From Desulfobulbaceae bacterium (GTDB lineage: Bacteria; Desulfobacterota; Desulfobulbia; Desulfobulbales; SURF-16), in the NCBI GenBank assembly GCA_020444175.1, contig JAHLLM010000001.1, positions 62,001 to 126,000 on the forward strand: a stretch of 64,000 nucleotides of DNA, written 5' to 3'. The notes beneath the pieces are model-generated. The model searched no databases. It was not told where the DNA came from and saw nothing but the letters and a program-made list of their open reading frames with translations. Position numbers and translations under genes: made by a program. Positions 28,716-38,233 of this stretch are shown here, one piece after another (within the stretch, counting starts at the first letter, position 1; every line of letters begins with the position of its first letter).

Positions 28716-29748
28716 AGCGCTCACCCAGCCTGCTCCTGAAAATATAACAGAAAAAGGGGCCGCCAAGCAGGGCCGTGAGCACGCCGATTGGAACCTCGGC
28801 AGGAAGAACTGCGCGGGTCACGGTGTCGGCCGAGAGCATCAGAATGGCCCCTGCCAGAAAGGAGGTGGGAATAAGTCTCCTGTTATCCGGCCCGACAACC
28901 ATTCTCATCAGATGCGGGATAATAAGGCCCACAAAACCGATTATCCCGGAAACCGAAACGCAGACCGCAGTAACCAGAGAGCCGGTGACCAGAAGAATCT
29001 TGCGCATGCGAACGCAGTCAACGCCAAGTGACTCTGCTGCCCGGGGGCCAAGGGACATGATGTTTAAATCCCGGGCATAAAAAAAGGCAACCATCAGGCC
29101 GACCAGGCTTATAGCCAGGGTAACGCCGACATCCGACCAGTTCTTGGCAGCAAAACTGCCCATAAGCCAGAAAATGATGACACCGACCTGTTCATCCGCC
29201 ATATATTTGATAAACCCGATACCGGCGGAAAGAATGGCGGCCACAATGACACCGGATAGAATAAGCGTGTTGGAGGCAAACCGACCGTCAACCGAGGCGA
29301 GATAAATAACTGCCGCAAGCGTCGCCAGGGCGCCAAGGAAGGCGAAAAGAGGTACAGAAACAACACTGAGCAGTGTCAAATTGAGCAGCAGCGCCAGAGA
29401 GGCGCCAAAAGCCGCTCCGGATGAAATACCGAGGGTATAGGGATCAGCCAGAGGATTTAAGAGTATTGCCTGGAAAATAACACCCACCACAGCCAGAGCG
29501 CCACCCACAATGGCAGAGGTCAGGATACGCGGCAATCTGACCTCCATGACCACAAACGGGAAAGACTGGTTCATATTGTCAAGCCCCGCCCCATCATTGA
29601 ACTGAGCCACAAGAACCTGCAAGACCTCGGAAGGGCTTATTTCCAGATATCCCATACCGCTGGCCACTACAATTGCCAGCAGCAGAGCTGTTAAAAGAAG
29701 AAATGTCAGACCGGCACAACGCCGTCCTGACATTTGATTTGCAGTCAT
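28708..29748 (-). CDS. ABC importer permease (FecCD/BtuC type)
   Basis: 346 residues from ATG 29748; upstream in-frame codons lead into repetitive, non-protein-like sequence. About ten membrane helices and the FecCD landmarks ARLPRI-like VRLPRILTSA, AGVIFQAILLNPLADPYTLGISSGA, and FVGLIIPHLMR. First gene of the importer operon, order permease-ATPase-binding protein. Confidence 0.9.
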   Translation of the reverse strand: MTANQMSGRRCAGLTFLLLTALLLAIVVASGMGYLEISPSEVLQVLVAQFNDGAGLDNMNQSFPFVVMEVRLPRILTSAIVGGALAVVGVIFQAILLNPLADPYTLGISSGAAFGASLALLLNLTLLSVVSVPLFAFLGALATLAAVIYLASVDGRFASNTLILSGVIVAAILSAGIGFIKYMADEQVGVIIFWLMGSFAAKNWSDVGVTLAISLVGLMVAFFYARDLNIMSLGPRAAESLGVDCVRMRKILLVTGSLVTAVCVSVSGIIGFVGLIIPHLMRMVVGPDNRRLIPTSFLAGAILMLSADTVTRAVLPAEVPIGVLTALLGGPFFCYIFRSRLGERYV

Positions 29749-29921
29749 ATTGTTGAACTTGTTGTATTTGGTTTGGCGGTTGATTGGTTGATTGATTAGT
29801 TGAGGCGGCCTCTGTTGACCAACAAAACGAATCAAATCAATTTCATTACCCTCTCCTCCGGCCTTTGTCAACCAGGAGACTCAAACAACAGAGTTGCCAC
29901 GGCTGCTTGAGACTCGTCTGA

Positions 29922-30890
29922 CTATATGGTAAGCAAATAATACCCTATACCCAGCAAAATGATGCTTCCCACCCGAAAGGCCTGGTTATAGATAATGAGT
30001 TTAACAGCAATTCCGGTTGGGAAAATGCCGGCATAATAGGGGAACTGGTGACGCACTGCCCGCATGGGCGAAGAAAGCACATTGCCGACAAGCAAGGCCA
30101 GCACCACTTCGCGGTAACCAAGGTCGCCGGCATTGATAAGGGCACCGGCCATGGCAAGGCCTGCCGTAAATTCCGCCGCTACATGCAGAACAATAATACC
30201 GATACTCTGGGGGTTCAGCCAGGAAAGAAAAGAAAGATGATCGCTGATAAACTGCTCAAGAAGATGAAAAATACCGGCCTTGTGAAAGGCAAAAATAATC
30301 GTGTAAATCGGAACAGTAAAATAAAGAACCTTTTTGATACGTTTTTTAAATCTTTTCCAGGCTTTATCAAGGGCCTGGCGCCACCCGTTGACCCTGTTTC
30401 CAGCAAGCTGTTTTTCAATATTTCCCGTTGCCTGGACCGGCAAGAGCATCCTGCCGAGAAAAAGGACAAGAAAAGTGCGAAGGACGGCAGCAAAAAAGGT
30501 CAGCCCCACATAAATAAATGCCGCGCCCTTGATAAGTGGGGCGGTAATAAAAAACACGGTGGGCAAATGCAGGAAATAGGTTGGCAGACTGTTAAAAAGA
30601 TTTGCCAGCACCAGTTCGCGCTCATTTATTTTGCCCTGATCATACCCCTCGGCGAGCATGGTGTTGGCCGAGACGCCGGAAAAAAAGGCCATGGAGAAAC
30701 TCGCACCGGTCACATCGGAGAGATGACCGATCCGAATAAGCGGGGAGGCAATTCTCGCCATATTATGAGTCCAGTTCAGGGCCTCAATAAAGTTGGCAAC
30801 CATTAAGCCAAGCGAGATATAGAACACTATTCGCAGAAGCGGAAACCCCAACCCCTGCCAGAGGGTCACCGCAATATCAGAAAATTCCAT
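29922..30890 (-). CDS. Gate (nucleoside-recognition) domain membrane protein
   Basis: 322 residues, about eight hydrophobic segments. Pattern SMAFFSGVSANTMLAEGYDQGKINERELVLANLFNSLP (positions about 85-120) and its echo in the second half fit the gate domain found in FeoB cores, SpmA/B and nucleoside transporters. Transport substrate unknown. It stands between the ABC importer and a small membrane protein gene. Confidence 0.75.
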   Translation of the reverse strand: MEFSDIAVTLWQGLGFPLLRIVFYISLGLMVANFIEALNWTHNMARIASPLIRIGHLSDVTGASFSMAFFSGVSANTMLAEGYDQGKINERELVLANLFNSLPTYFLHLPTVFFITAPLIKGAAFIYVGLTFFAAVLRTFLVLFLGRMLLPVQATGNIEKQLAGNRVNGWRQALDKAWKRFKKRIKKVLYFTVPIYTIIFAFHKAGIFHLLEQFISDHLSFLSWLNPQSIGIIVLHVAAEFTAGLAMAGALINAGDLGYREVVLALLVGNVLSSPMRAVRHQFPYYAGIFPTGIAVKLIIYNQAFRVGSIILLGIGYYLLTI

Positions 30891-30904
30891 CTTTTATCCA
30901 CACC

Positions 30905-31183
30905 TCAATCTTTCTTCTCTGTCGTACCATAAAACTTATGGAAGGCGACACTTCGCTTGCATTCCATTAGAATTGAGGCTGCGGCAATAAGATGAACCAG
31001 CATAAAAAACTTTATTGCGAGTGATAAAGTGCCAAAATGGAATAGAGCATAAATCGCATCAATCCAGATACTGACTATGGTTACAATTCTGATGGGCGTG
31101 ACATATTTCAAGCAGATCACTGATCGTGAGCTCGGTTTTCCGGTTCGCAAAAAAAATTTACGGCAGCATCCCATTATGCCCAT
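30905..31183 (-). CDS. Small membrane protein, unknown
   Basis: Up to 92 residues with two hydrophobic segments (about 30-50 and 55-72). It ends 14 bases before the gate-domain gene starts and reads in the same direction, which supports a real gene. The true start may be internal (near ICLKYVTPIRIV). No family recognised. Confidence 0.4.
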   Translation of the reverse strand: MGIMGCCRKFFLRTGKPSSRSVICLKYVTPIRIVTIVSIWIDAIYALFHFGTLSLAIKFFMLVHLIAAASILMECKRSVAFHKFYGTTEKKD

Positions 31184-31355
31184 CCCCTTCTCTGCACGAT
31201 ACTATTCCCATTAATGCCTTTGCCTTGAGCTTTTCATTGCCCACTTCACACTTTCAGCCCAATAATGCATTGTCTTACTACTCTTTTGACACCCATTCAA
31301 TCAAACAGGTTCCTGTTGGCTATTTATCATACCAAAACCATGAAGAAAGAAATAT

Positions 31356-31540
31356 TTGATTACCACTCATCTTCAGCCTTTTTATACGTCATTCCCGCGA
31401 AAGCGGGAATCTAGGCGGACTAGCCAGCTACTCTGGATTCCCGCTTTCGCGGGAATGACTTTTGTGTAGACAGTATTTTTTGAATTATTAATGCATTACA
31501 GTACCTGCTGCAAGACTGGCTGAGTTTCAGTGGTAATCAC
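31356..31540. mobile_element. MITE copy B, 185 bp, with perfect 10-bp target duplication
   Basis: Same element as at 11187-11371. Terminal repeats TTGATTACCACT and AGTGGTAATCAC, internal GTCATTCCCGCGAAAGC palindrome. The flanks aaagaaatat at 31346-31355 and 31541-31550 are identical, an intact target-site duplication, so this insertion is younger than copy A. No transposase is in the window. Confidence 0.9.
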
Positions 31541-31644
31541 AAAGAAATATGGCACCCCTGGATTTTTTGTGCAAAGGGAGAAACTGCATTATCCTGCTGC
31601 GGGTTGCTGCTGCCGTGCCGGCCAGCTCCATCGGCATCCCTTGA

Positions 31645-31731
31645 ATGCGCAGAGTGAAGCTTTGTCACCTAACCACTGTCGGTTATGGCGATATTTATCA
31701 AGCGACAAAAGCCGGAGAACTCATCGCCTGA
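31645..31731 (+). pseudogene. Remnant of a potassium channel pore region
   Basis: The short frame reads LTTVGYGDIYQATKAGELIA: the K+ selectivity filter TVGYGD plus the typical following residues. Upstream, the pore helix continues only in another frame (AQSEAL), so a frameshift and loss of both membrane helices are implied. It lies 105 bases beyond MITE copy B. The gap 31184-31756 otherwise shows no gene. Confidence 0.5.
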
Positions 31732-31756
31732 AAGCGGTCAATCATTTCATCCTGGG

Positions 31757-32386
31757 TCAGTCGCCATTCACTGTTGCCTTGCCCGTTACCCTGCGGACAA
31801 GACGGACAACGCTGTCCGAATAAAAACAAAAGAGCATACCAAACACGGTTGCCCCTGTGGTAACCCAGAAAAGCAGGAGGTGAAGACGGGGCATTTTGTA
31901 AAAAAAGACATCAAGAACAAAAAGAATAATTCCCAGATGGATAAGTGAAGAACCGACCCGCATCCAGTAGCCGCTTTTCTCGAAATGCAGCCTTTTACTG
32001 CCTGCCACGGCGAGTCCCAGGACAAGAAGCTGTAAACCCAGGGACGCCACAAGCACGAAAACAAGTCCGGTCTTTATGCCCAGCCCTATGGATAGGCCCA
32101 CTCCCAGCAGGGAAAGGGCAACGGCAAACCTGTTGAGCCAGATCGTGGGCAGCAGTCTTTTGGGCACGCATATGCCCAGAAGCAGAATAAGGGCAATAAT
32201 AAACGGAGCAATCACCGCATTCATGCTTTTCATATAGGCCATCTTATCTGCTGGAGGCAAATGATGAATCTGGGCCAGTTTGAAATAAAACATGCCATAG
32301 ACACAAATGACGGAGATAATAAAAAGCACCGCCACTGTGGACAGAATCAGGTAAAAATCAAAAGACGCTTTTTTCTTCATGACCAT
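31757..32386 (-). CDS. Membrane protein coupled to CcsA-like gene
   Basis: 209 residues with about five or six transmembrane helices and little else. Its ATG overlaps the TAA of the CcsA-like gene (TAATG), so the two are coupled. No family recognised. By position it may be a partner in haem delivery or cytochrome c assembly. Confidence 0.65.
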   Translation of the reverse strand: MVMKKKASFDFYLILSTVAVLFIISVICVYGMFYFKLAQIHHLPPADKMAYMKSMNAVIAPFIIALILLLGICVPKRLLPTIWLNRFAVALSLLGVGLSIGLGIKTGLVFVLVASLGLQLLVLGLAVAGSKRLHFEKSGYWMRVGSSLIHLGIILFVLDVFFYKMPRLHLLLFWVTTGATVFGMLFCFYSDSVVRLVRRVTGKATVNGD

Positions 32387-33420
32387 TATCCGACAAAGCT
32401 GTGCTCACCCGGGAAAAAGAATGAGGTGAGAAAGGTAAAAATCATGGCGAAAAAACAAACAATGCCGAGAATCGACGAAAAATACCACATAGCCGGCTTA
32501 TTGGCGTACAGCCTGGTATGCAGATAGGTGCTGTAAATGGCCCACATCATGATTGAACTGCATATCTTCGGATCCCACCACCAGTTCGGCCCCCAGGCCT
32601 TAAGAGCCCAGGGATATCCCAGCAGCATTCCAAGGGTCAGCAGAAAATAGCCCAGTTTTGCATAATCGTACCCCAACCTTTCGATATCAAGATCCCGTTT
32701 TATCAACATGAAGACCGACGACACAAAGGTCATGGTGATGCAGGCGTAGGACAGAAATAAAAGTGGAGGATGAAACCACATGTAGTGGGCATTATAATAG
32801 AAAATCATTTTGGGATAGAGCTTCATAAAGAGGCCAAAGCGCTGATAACCTTGTACAGGACTGGTAAACCAGGGGCCGACCTCATTAAAAAATTGCGGAA
32901 GAGGCTCAAGATATGGGTCGGTTTTCATGTAAAGAATAGCCACCTGAACGATGAGCAGAATATGAAGGACTGCCCGAAAGCGATGTTTGTTCAGGCGAAG
33001 ATGGCCAATGAGGGCCATGCAGGAGTAACACATGAACCAGAAATAATATTTGCCGTTTTCGAGCCAGAGCGGCAGGACGTAGCGCGGCGGGGCATCACTG
33101 TTATACAGGGGCAATCCATATTCAGCACCTTTGTTCATGGCAGCCAGTTGCCGGTTCAACATCTGAACGAATGGTTCCGGCAGTTCCAGGGGAAGAAGCT
33201 GATAAATCTGGTAATGAAACCAGCTTATCCACAGAAAGCCGCCTAAAAAGACAATGGTGGTCAGAGCGAAAAGAACGGTTGTGGTTCTTGGCAGAAAAGG
33301 GGTGGATCGAAACAGGTTGACTACTCCGGAAAACCCTGTAAATCCTGCCAGCAAAAGCAAGAGAACAAGAAGCAGGTGGCCTGTCTGGCTATAGAGGGAA
33401 AGAGGGAGCAGTGTTTCCAT
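32386..33420 (-). CDS. CcsA/CcmC-type cytochrome c biogenesis protein
   Basis: 344 residues, about eight membrane helices. The haem-handling tryptophan-rich motif WGPNWWWDPK is present, with nearby conserved HPPLLFLSYACI in a loop. Members present haem to the apocytochrome c synthase on the outer face of the membrane. ResB/Ccs1 is not adjacent; the small coupled membrane protein downstream is not an obvious ResB. Confidence 0.85.
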   Translation of the reverse strand: METLLPLSLYSQTGHLLLVLLLLLAGFTGFSGVVNLFRSTPFLPRTTTVLFALTTIVFLGGFLWISWFHYQIYQLLPLELPEPFVQMLNRQLAAMNKGAEYGLPLYNSDAPPRYVLPLWLENGKYYFWFMCYSCMALIGHLRLNKHRFRAVLHILLIVQVAILYMKTDPYLEPLPQFFNEVGPWFTSPVQGYQRFGLFMKLYPKMIFYYNAHYMWFHPPLLFLSYACITMTFVSSVFMLIKRDLDIERLGYDYAKLGYFLLTLGMLLGYPWALKAWGPNWWWDPKICSSIMMWAIYSTYLHTRLYANKPAMWYFSSILGIVCFFAMIFTFLTSFFFPGEHSFVG

Positions 33421-33434
33421 AGTGTTTGTAAATT

Positions 33435-33485
33435 TTGACGGTTTCGTATTGATGCCCTTTAGGGTGAAACCCCACTCAACCGCCG
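33435..33485 (+). repeat. Dispersed palindromic repeat, copy 2
   Basis: Matches 12701-12750 across about 50 bases with few changes, keeping GGTTTC/GAAACC and CCCT/AGGG pairing. It lies in the 430-base gap 33421-33850 between divergent genes, where I see no gene. Confidence 0.65.
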
Positions 33486-33850
33486 CCGACAGGTCTGTAA
33501 CTTGTTGCTATTACGTTGGCGGATGGTCAGCTTCAAGGCTTTTTACGAGATCATCAATTTTCATCCTTTTTGTCTTTCAGGTGTCCACGCCAAAAATAAA
33601 AAAATTCATGTTTCCGGCCCAAAGTAGCATATATTGCGAGCCCGTCAAGCGAGGATTGCCATTGTCACTTTCAGCATCTTCCATTACTATATCTAATAAA
33701 CGTTATTATACCCGGCCTATAACTCCTGCCCCAGCATAACGGGATAAGATTCTTGACTCTAAGCAAAACTCGTAATTTCAAACAATTACAATAGAGAGCA
33801 ATAAATCTCCAGGTTACGGGAGGAAGAATCGCAAATCACACCGAGAGAAC

Positions 33851-35080
33851 ATGAATTTACAAGGTGATTTTGAAGGATCATTTCTAACCAGTATTTTGCA
33901 GCTCTTATGCGACGACCAGAATACAGGAGTCCTGCAAGTTACCTGCGGCAGCAAGGGATGCAGTGTCTTTTTAAGGAAAGGCGCCATCGTCTACGTTCAA
34001 AGTTCGCGCAAAGAGGCAAGACTCGGCTCCATACTCAAAAGGGACAAGGTAATATCCGACGATCAACTGCAAAAAGCCCTTGCCGTGGCGCGTCAGAAAA
34101 ATATCGCCCTGGGAAAAGCTCTTGTCGAACAGGAGTATGTTTCCCTGGATGTTTTATTTGAATACAATAAAAAACAGGCTGAGGAAATTCTTTACAGCAG
34201 CCTCTTCTGGGAAAAAGGAAAATTTAAGTACAAAGATGCCTCACTGAACCTTGACGGCATGCTGATAACGCGCCTGAACCCGATGAAACTGGTCCTTGAG
34301 GCATCACGTCGCATAGATGAAATGTCAATTCTGACCAAACTGATCACAACAGACCAACTTGTTTATAAAAAAATTGGCAAAAAAACAAAAAATCGGCAGG
34401 ACTTTGACTTCAGCCCCAGTGAAGAGTATGTGTTCTCTTTGATTAACGGCACCAGGACGGTACGACAGATTATCGACAAAAGCCTGTATGAAGAATTTAG
34501 CGTCTACAAAAGCCTGTACGGTCTTATTTCATCAGGGCTCATCGAACAGAAACAGCAAAAAAAGGAAGAAAACAGCGCGTTTGACCTGGGTTTCATCCTG
34601 TCGATCTACACCAACGCCATCCGGGTTATCACCAGGATCCTTGCCGAAAAATCAGGCATAAAAGCTGCACATCACGTTGAAGAGGCAAAAAAAAGTCTGC
34701 CCCAGGCCCAGGCAGAAATCGTTGCAAACTTCAAGGCCAACTCCTCGGCCACTATAAATAAAAAGGCCATCCTGACAGCTTATAAAAAAAATAATACCAA
34801 TAAAGCACGCCAAAACCTCCTTCTCATTGACGGCCTTAACGGCCTGTGCCACTATCTGCTCAGCAAAACAACCCCTCTTGTTGAACAGCATCTTATGTAT
34901 GAAATTATCCAGGAAATTGATCAGGTCATCGATTATGTCAGGGAGTACCAGAAGGACTCCATTGAGAAAGATAAAATCATCTCTGACATGAAAAATGTGC
35001 TTGATGACACCATCAAACAGGTGCAATCAGCCGCCGCAGGAAAAAACAAGAAAGGATTGTTTTCTTTTTTAAGAAAATAA
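33851..35080 (+). CDS. DUF4388 (PATAN-type) protein
   Basis: 409 residues, no signal or membrane helix. The N-terminus (GDFEGSFLTSILQLLCDDQNTGVLQV) is the DUF4388 domain, followed by a second region (about 60-250) that looks like a tandem of helical winged domains. The C-terminal 130 residues are helical with coiled-coil tendency and a basic tail. DUF4388/PATAN proteins are adaptors in two-component and motility signalling. Stands alone on the plus strand. Confidence 0.75.
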   Translation: MNLQGDFEGSFLTSILQLLCDDQNTGVLQVTCGSKGCSVFLRKGAIVYVQSSRKEARLGSILKRDKVISDDQLQKALAVARQKNIALGKALVEQEYVSLDVLFEYNKKQAEEILYSSLFWEKGKFKYKDASLNLDGMLITRLNPMKLVLEASRRIDEMSILTKLITTDQLVYKKIGKKTKNRQDFDFSPSEEYVFSLINGTRTVRQIIDKSLYEEFSVYKSLYGLISSGLIEQKQQKKEENSAFDLGFILSIYTNAIRVITRILAEKSGIKAAHHVEEAKKSLPQAQAEIVANFKANSSATINKKAILTAYKKNNTNKARQNLLLIDGLNGLCHYLLSKTTPLVEQHLMYEIIQEIDQVIDYVREYQKDSIEKDKIISDMKNVLDDTIKQVQSAAAGKNKKGLFSFLRK

Positions 35081-35409
35081 GCAGAACTTTTTCCCACAGC
35101 CAAACACTCTAAAAATATATTAAACGACGTAAATTTTCCCGTTTTTTTCTTAGCCGAATGAACGCATTTTTTTTCGCAGCCATGTCAAGCAGTTACTCAT
35201 TCTCTTTGTTATTTTTTTGTTCCAGCTACATCGTTTTTTCAACAAATAATCGCGGACTTGAAAAAAAACAGGGGAAAAATAATCGCAGTGTATTAAAGTA
35301 TGGTTACAGATACATTACAAGTTACAAAAATGAAGATAAATTTTTTATTTTAGAATCGTCATCCATCAACATGACTGGGCGTCAATCTATGACAAATAAG
35401 GTGAAAAAA
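35081..35409 (+). other. AT-rich leader region before PEP-CTERM gene
   Basis: Bases 35081-35409 are AT-rich. An open frame from 35158 runs into the PEP-CTERM gene but encodes no recognisable protein before the signal peptide. I found no convincing sigma-54 site, although genes of this class are often under that control. Confidence 0.4.
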
Positions 35410-36081
35410 ATGAAAAAGATCTCTATCCCCCTGCTGGCCTCTCTGTCTCTCTTTCTGCTGACCGCCACTGCCCAGGCAGATGTCGTCAATCCCTTTCCGC
35501 TTCTCTTGCAGGATGATAATAATACGGAATTATTCAATCCGAATGGCTTTCCTTCCATCAACCTGCTCCAAGGAATATCTTTGACAGTTCAGCTCAATGA
35601 TATCGCCAGTACCGGTGGAGAGAGCGAGTTTGGCTTTTTCTCTGCAGGCACAGACCCGAGAGATAATACTAATCGTGTTGTGCTTTTTGATTCTGCCGAC
35701 CAAAATTACGGGCAGGACCGGCAGAGCGCCATTGTTAACTTTAATACCGGGAATATCTGGGATCTTGACGATTCGGAGATGCAATCAGTTTTTACACCAT
35801 CATCGCAGCCCATAGGCTTCTACTATTCCTATTCCAATGCGCTGGTTGATTATACATGGTACTCTGTAATATCGTATAATCAGACAGGATTTGATGTCGG
35901 CACCTTTCCGACTACATTCAGTGACAGTATTTACCTCTTGGCCTTCGAGGCCCCGGATGGCGAAACCTATGCCCAGGAAGCTATTCTGGGAATGAGCGCC
36001 GCCGTACCAGTTCCGGGTGCATTTTTTCTTTTTGGTTCAGGGCTGTTGGGGCTAGTGCTTTTTATACGCAAAAAAGGATAA
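35410..36081 (+). CDS. PEP-CTERM-sorted exported protein
   Basis: 223 residues from ATG 35410 (AAGGTG upstream). Signal peptide 1-22 (cleavage after AQA-D), a beta-rich body of unknown fold, and a C-terminal VPVPGAFFLFGSGLLGL plus RKKG: sorting motif, hydrophobic helix and basic end. Proteins with this tail are cleaved by exosortase and linked to exopolysaccharide production. No exosortase in the window. Confidence 0.8.
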   Translation: MKKISIPLLASLSLFLLTATAQADVVNPFPLLLQDDNNTELFNPNGFPSINLLQGISLTVQLNDIASTGGESEFGFFSAGTDPRDNTNRVVLFDSADQNYGQDRQSAIVNFNTGNIWDLDDSEMQSVFTPSSQPIGFYYSYSNALVDYTWYSVISYNQTGFDVGTFPTTFSDSIYLLAFEAPDGETYAQEAILGMSAAVPVPGAFFLFGSGLLGLVLFIRKKG

Positions 36082-36089
36082 AAATTATG

Positions 36090-36115
36090 GAAGCCACCGG
36101 GACCTGTGTGGCTTC
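36090..36115 (+). terminator. Hairpin after PEP-CTERM gene
   Basis: GAAGCCAC and GTGGCTTC form eight perfect pairs nine bases after the stop codon. No strong T run follows. Confidence 0.6.
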
Positions 36116-36183
36116 TAACTCAATTCAAGAGGGATGAGGCGGTCGAGCGTTTTTGGAGAAACTGGCAATTTTGACGGTTTTGA

Positions 36184-36750
36184 TTAACAGCGTTTCCTAT
36201 AAAGGGCTTGATCAACTATCTGCAGCATCTTGCCGTTATCAAGTTCGTGGTTGAAAAAGCTTGTGAGGCGATCCATTTCTCTTTCTGGATCGGTAAACAT
36301 GCCATTGAATGAAATTCTGCATGTGCATATGTTTTTTTTTTGTGCGAGCCACGATGTGACCTTGGCCAGATGCTTGGCAAACAGAATGCGAGTCTCTTGG
36401 TCTTCGGCAGCAGCCTTACGCCCCAACCTTTTCAGCATCGCATTTTGAGACTGGATAATTTCCTCCAGTGTTCTCTGCATGAATACCACTCTATACTGAT
36501 ACCGGCTCGGCAATTGAAAGAGCTGCAGAGAAATCACCTTCAGCGTCTTTCCTCTGGCATCGCCTATCCAGGATGAATCCTTGTGCAGCCTCTTCACTTT
36601 CTCGTACTCAAAATACCCCTTTGGATTGTCTTCATCAGCAGTACGAATGTCATCTACAAGAAGTTCCATCCCACCGGCCTGTAGCATTTTCATCATCATG
36701 GAAGTCCCGGAACGGGGCAGGCCGGAAACTACTGTTATAATTTGATTCAT
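36184..36750 (-). CDS. Sulfotransferase-like P-loop protein, last gene of 14-gene operon
   Basis: 188 residues. The N-terminal SGLPRSGTSMMMKML (residues 9-23) is the 5'-phosphosulfate-binding loop of PAPS-dependent sulfotransferases, and VVFMQRTLEEIIQSQ resembles the 3'-phosphate region (usually RNP/RDP). It is shorter than most cytosolic sulfotransferases (250-300), so the acceptor domain is small. It could sulfate the product of the cluster. It follows the TolC gene by 103 bases. Confidence 0.72.
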   Translation of the reverse strand: MNQIITVVSGLPRSGTSMMMKMLQAGGMELLVDDIRTADEDNPKGYFEYEKVKRLHKDSSWIGDARGKTLKVISLQLFQLPSRYQYRVVFMQRTLEEIIQSQNAMLKRLGRKAAAEDQETRILFAKHLAKVTSWLAQKKNICTCRISFNGMFTDPEREMDRLTSFFNHELDNGKMLQIVDQALYRKRC

Positions 36751-36853
36751 CTTGTTTATCTGAAATATGTTTGATTGATTATAAAAAAGCGTGATGCAGA
36801 TGTCTCACTCTATTTTTTTTAACAGAGGGGATAGGGGTGATGGCCATAGTCCG

Positions 36854-38233
36854 TCACGAAGCGGGGATGATATCCCGGGCGAAAAGACCAATAGCTTTTT
36901 TTAGCTTCAGAAGAGAAATCTGCAAATCAATCCTCTTAACAGCCAAGTCTGACTTCACCGCATCCAGTGTACTAATTGCCTGATTCAAATCCACCGAACT
37001 CGCGGCACCGTATTTAAATTTTGAAAAAACAATCTCATAGTTTTTCTTGGCCAACTCCTCTTGTTTTTCCAGGTTAACGAGTACGCTTTCATTGGTTTTG
37101 ACCTGGAGCATGGCCTCTTCAACCTCTATGCGAATATTCTTGTAGAAGTCTCTTGCCGCAAGCTCAGCCTGGCTAACACTTTCCCTTTTCTCCTTCAAAT
37201 CATGAAACCGTATACCGCCTTCATAAATGGGAACTGTCAACTGCACTGCAAAAATCCAGTAGTCTGTATCCTGATAATAAGAGGGGTTATCAAAGGAAAA
37301 ATAATCCCAGGAAGTCTGAAGGGATGGATGGAATTTTGACTTTGCCACTTTCATATCCGCCTCGGCAATGTCGACCATGCTCTTCACTTTTTTATAATCA
37401 TGCCTGCTTTCTGCAGCAATATCAATCAGCTCGGACAACTCTCTTTTATCCATGGGCAAGGCCGGGGGAGCCATGACATCAAACTCTCCGATTTCTCCAC
37501 CGATGAGCCTTTTAAGAATCTTTTTAGTTAAGGTGAGTCGGTTGCCGTATTCAATTAACTTACTCTTTGTTGAGGTAATTTTCAGATCAGCATTGAGTAC
37601 AGCGTCTTCAGTTACCGCTCCTTCTTCAAATCGAGCTTTCGCTACTTGTTTTTCCTCATTCGCCAGTTTCAGTATCTCCTGTGAGAGTTTAACAAGTTCT
37701 TTTGATTTGATAACTTCATAGTAAACCTGAGCCACCTGAAAGAGGATGTTCTGTGAAATTTGATAATAATTTTCCGAGTCACGGCTGATCGAATAATGAG
37801 CCTGTTCTTTTCGTGGGAGCCAATTGCCTTTATACAGTGGCTGAACGACCTCAAAATTTCCTCCCAATTGATGCTCCGGGATGGTGACAATGGGCGGTAA
37901 GGTCAGAGAACCGAGTTCTGCCTCAAAAGCAATATCTTCATCGTACTCCCTGTACTCACCGGATATATTAACTTTGGGCAGCATGATGGAATCGGCTTTT
38001 TTAGGCAGGAGCCTGCTCTTCTCCACCTCTTTTTGGGCATAAAGAATCTGTTCATGATTCTTTTGAGCGAGTTCGTAAGCCGCATCAAGACTTAAAAAAG
38101 CGACCTCGTTGCCAAAAGCCTGACTATGTGTCAATAACAAAAGGCTCGTTACGGAAAGCCAAAGGACAATTAACGTTTTTCTTCCGGATTTCATATAGTT
38201 TTTTGGGCAGAAATTAGTAAATGTATTGATCAT
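36854..38233 (-). CDS. TolC-family outer-membrane channel
   Basis: 459 residues from ATG 38233, which overlaps the upstream stop (ATGA); a start at 38194 would place the signal peptide (KTLIVLWLSVTSLLLLTHSQA) nearer the N-terminus. Two OEP repeats of long helices follow (SLDAAYELAQKNHEQILYAQ..., and a second set ending in LDAVKSDLAVKRIDLQISLL). Should form the outer-membrane duct of a tripartite exporter with the HlyD-like protein encoded just upstream. Confidence 0.88.
   Translation of the reverse strand: MINTFTNFCPKNYMKSGRKTLIVLWLSVTSLLLLTHSQAFGNEVAFLSLDAAYELAQKNHEQILYAQKEVEKSRLLPKKADSIMLPKVNISGEYREYDEDIAFEAELGSLTLPPIVTIPEHQLGGNFEVVQPLYKGNWLPRKEQAHYSISRDSENYYQISQNILFQVAQVYYEVIKSKELVKLSQEILKLANEEKQVAKARFEEGAVTEDAVLNADLKITSTKSKLIEYGNRLTLTKKILKRLIGGEIGEFDVMAPPALPMDKRELSELIDIAAESRHDYKKVKSMVDIAEADMKVAKSKFHPSLQTSWDYFSFDNPSYYQDTDYWIFAVQLTVPIYEGGIRFHDLKEKRESVSQAELAARDFYKNIRIEVEEAMLQVKTNESVLVNLEKQEELAKKNYEIVFSKFKYGAASSVDLNQAISTLDAVKSDLAVKRIDLQISLLKLKKAIGLFARDIIPAS

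Noticed and set aside
29749..29921. Cobalamin riboswitch before the ABC importer
   Set aside because: No B12-box-like sequence or matching fold could be seen; the region is simple, TTGATT-rich sequence.
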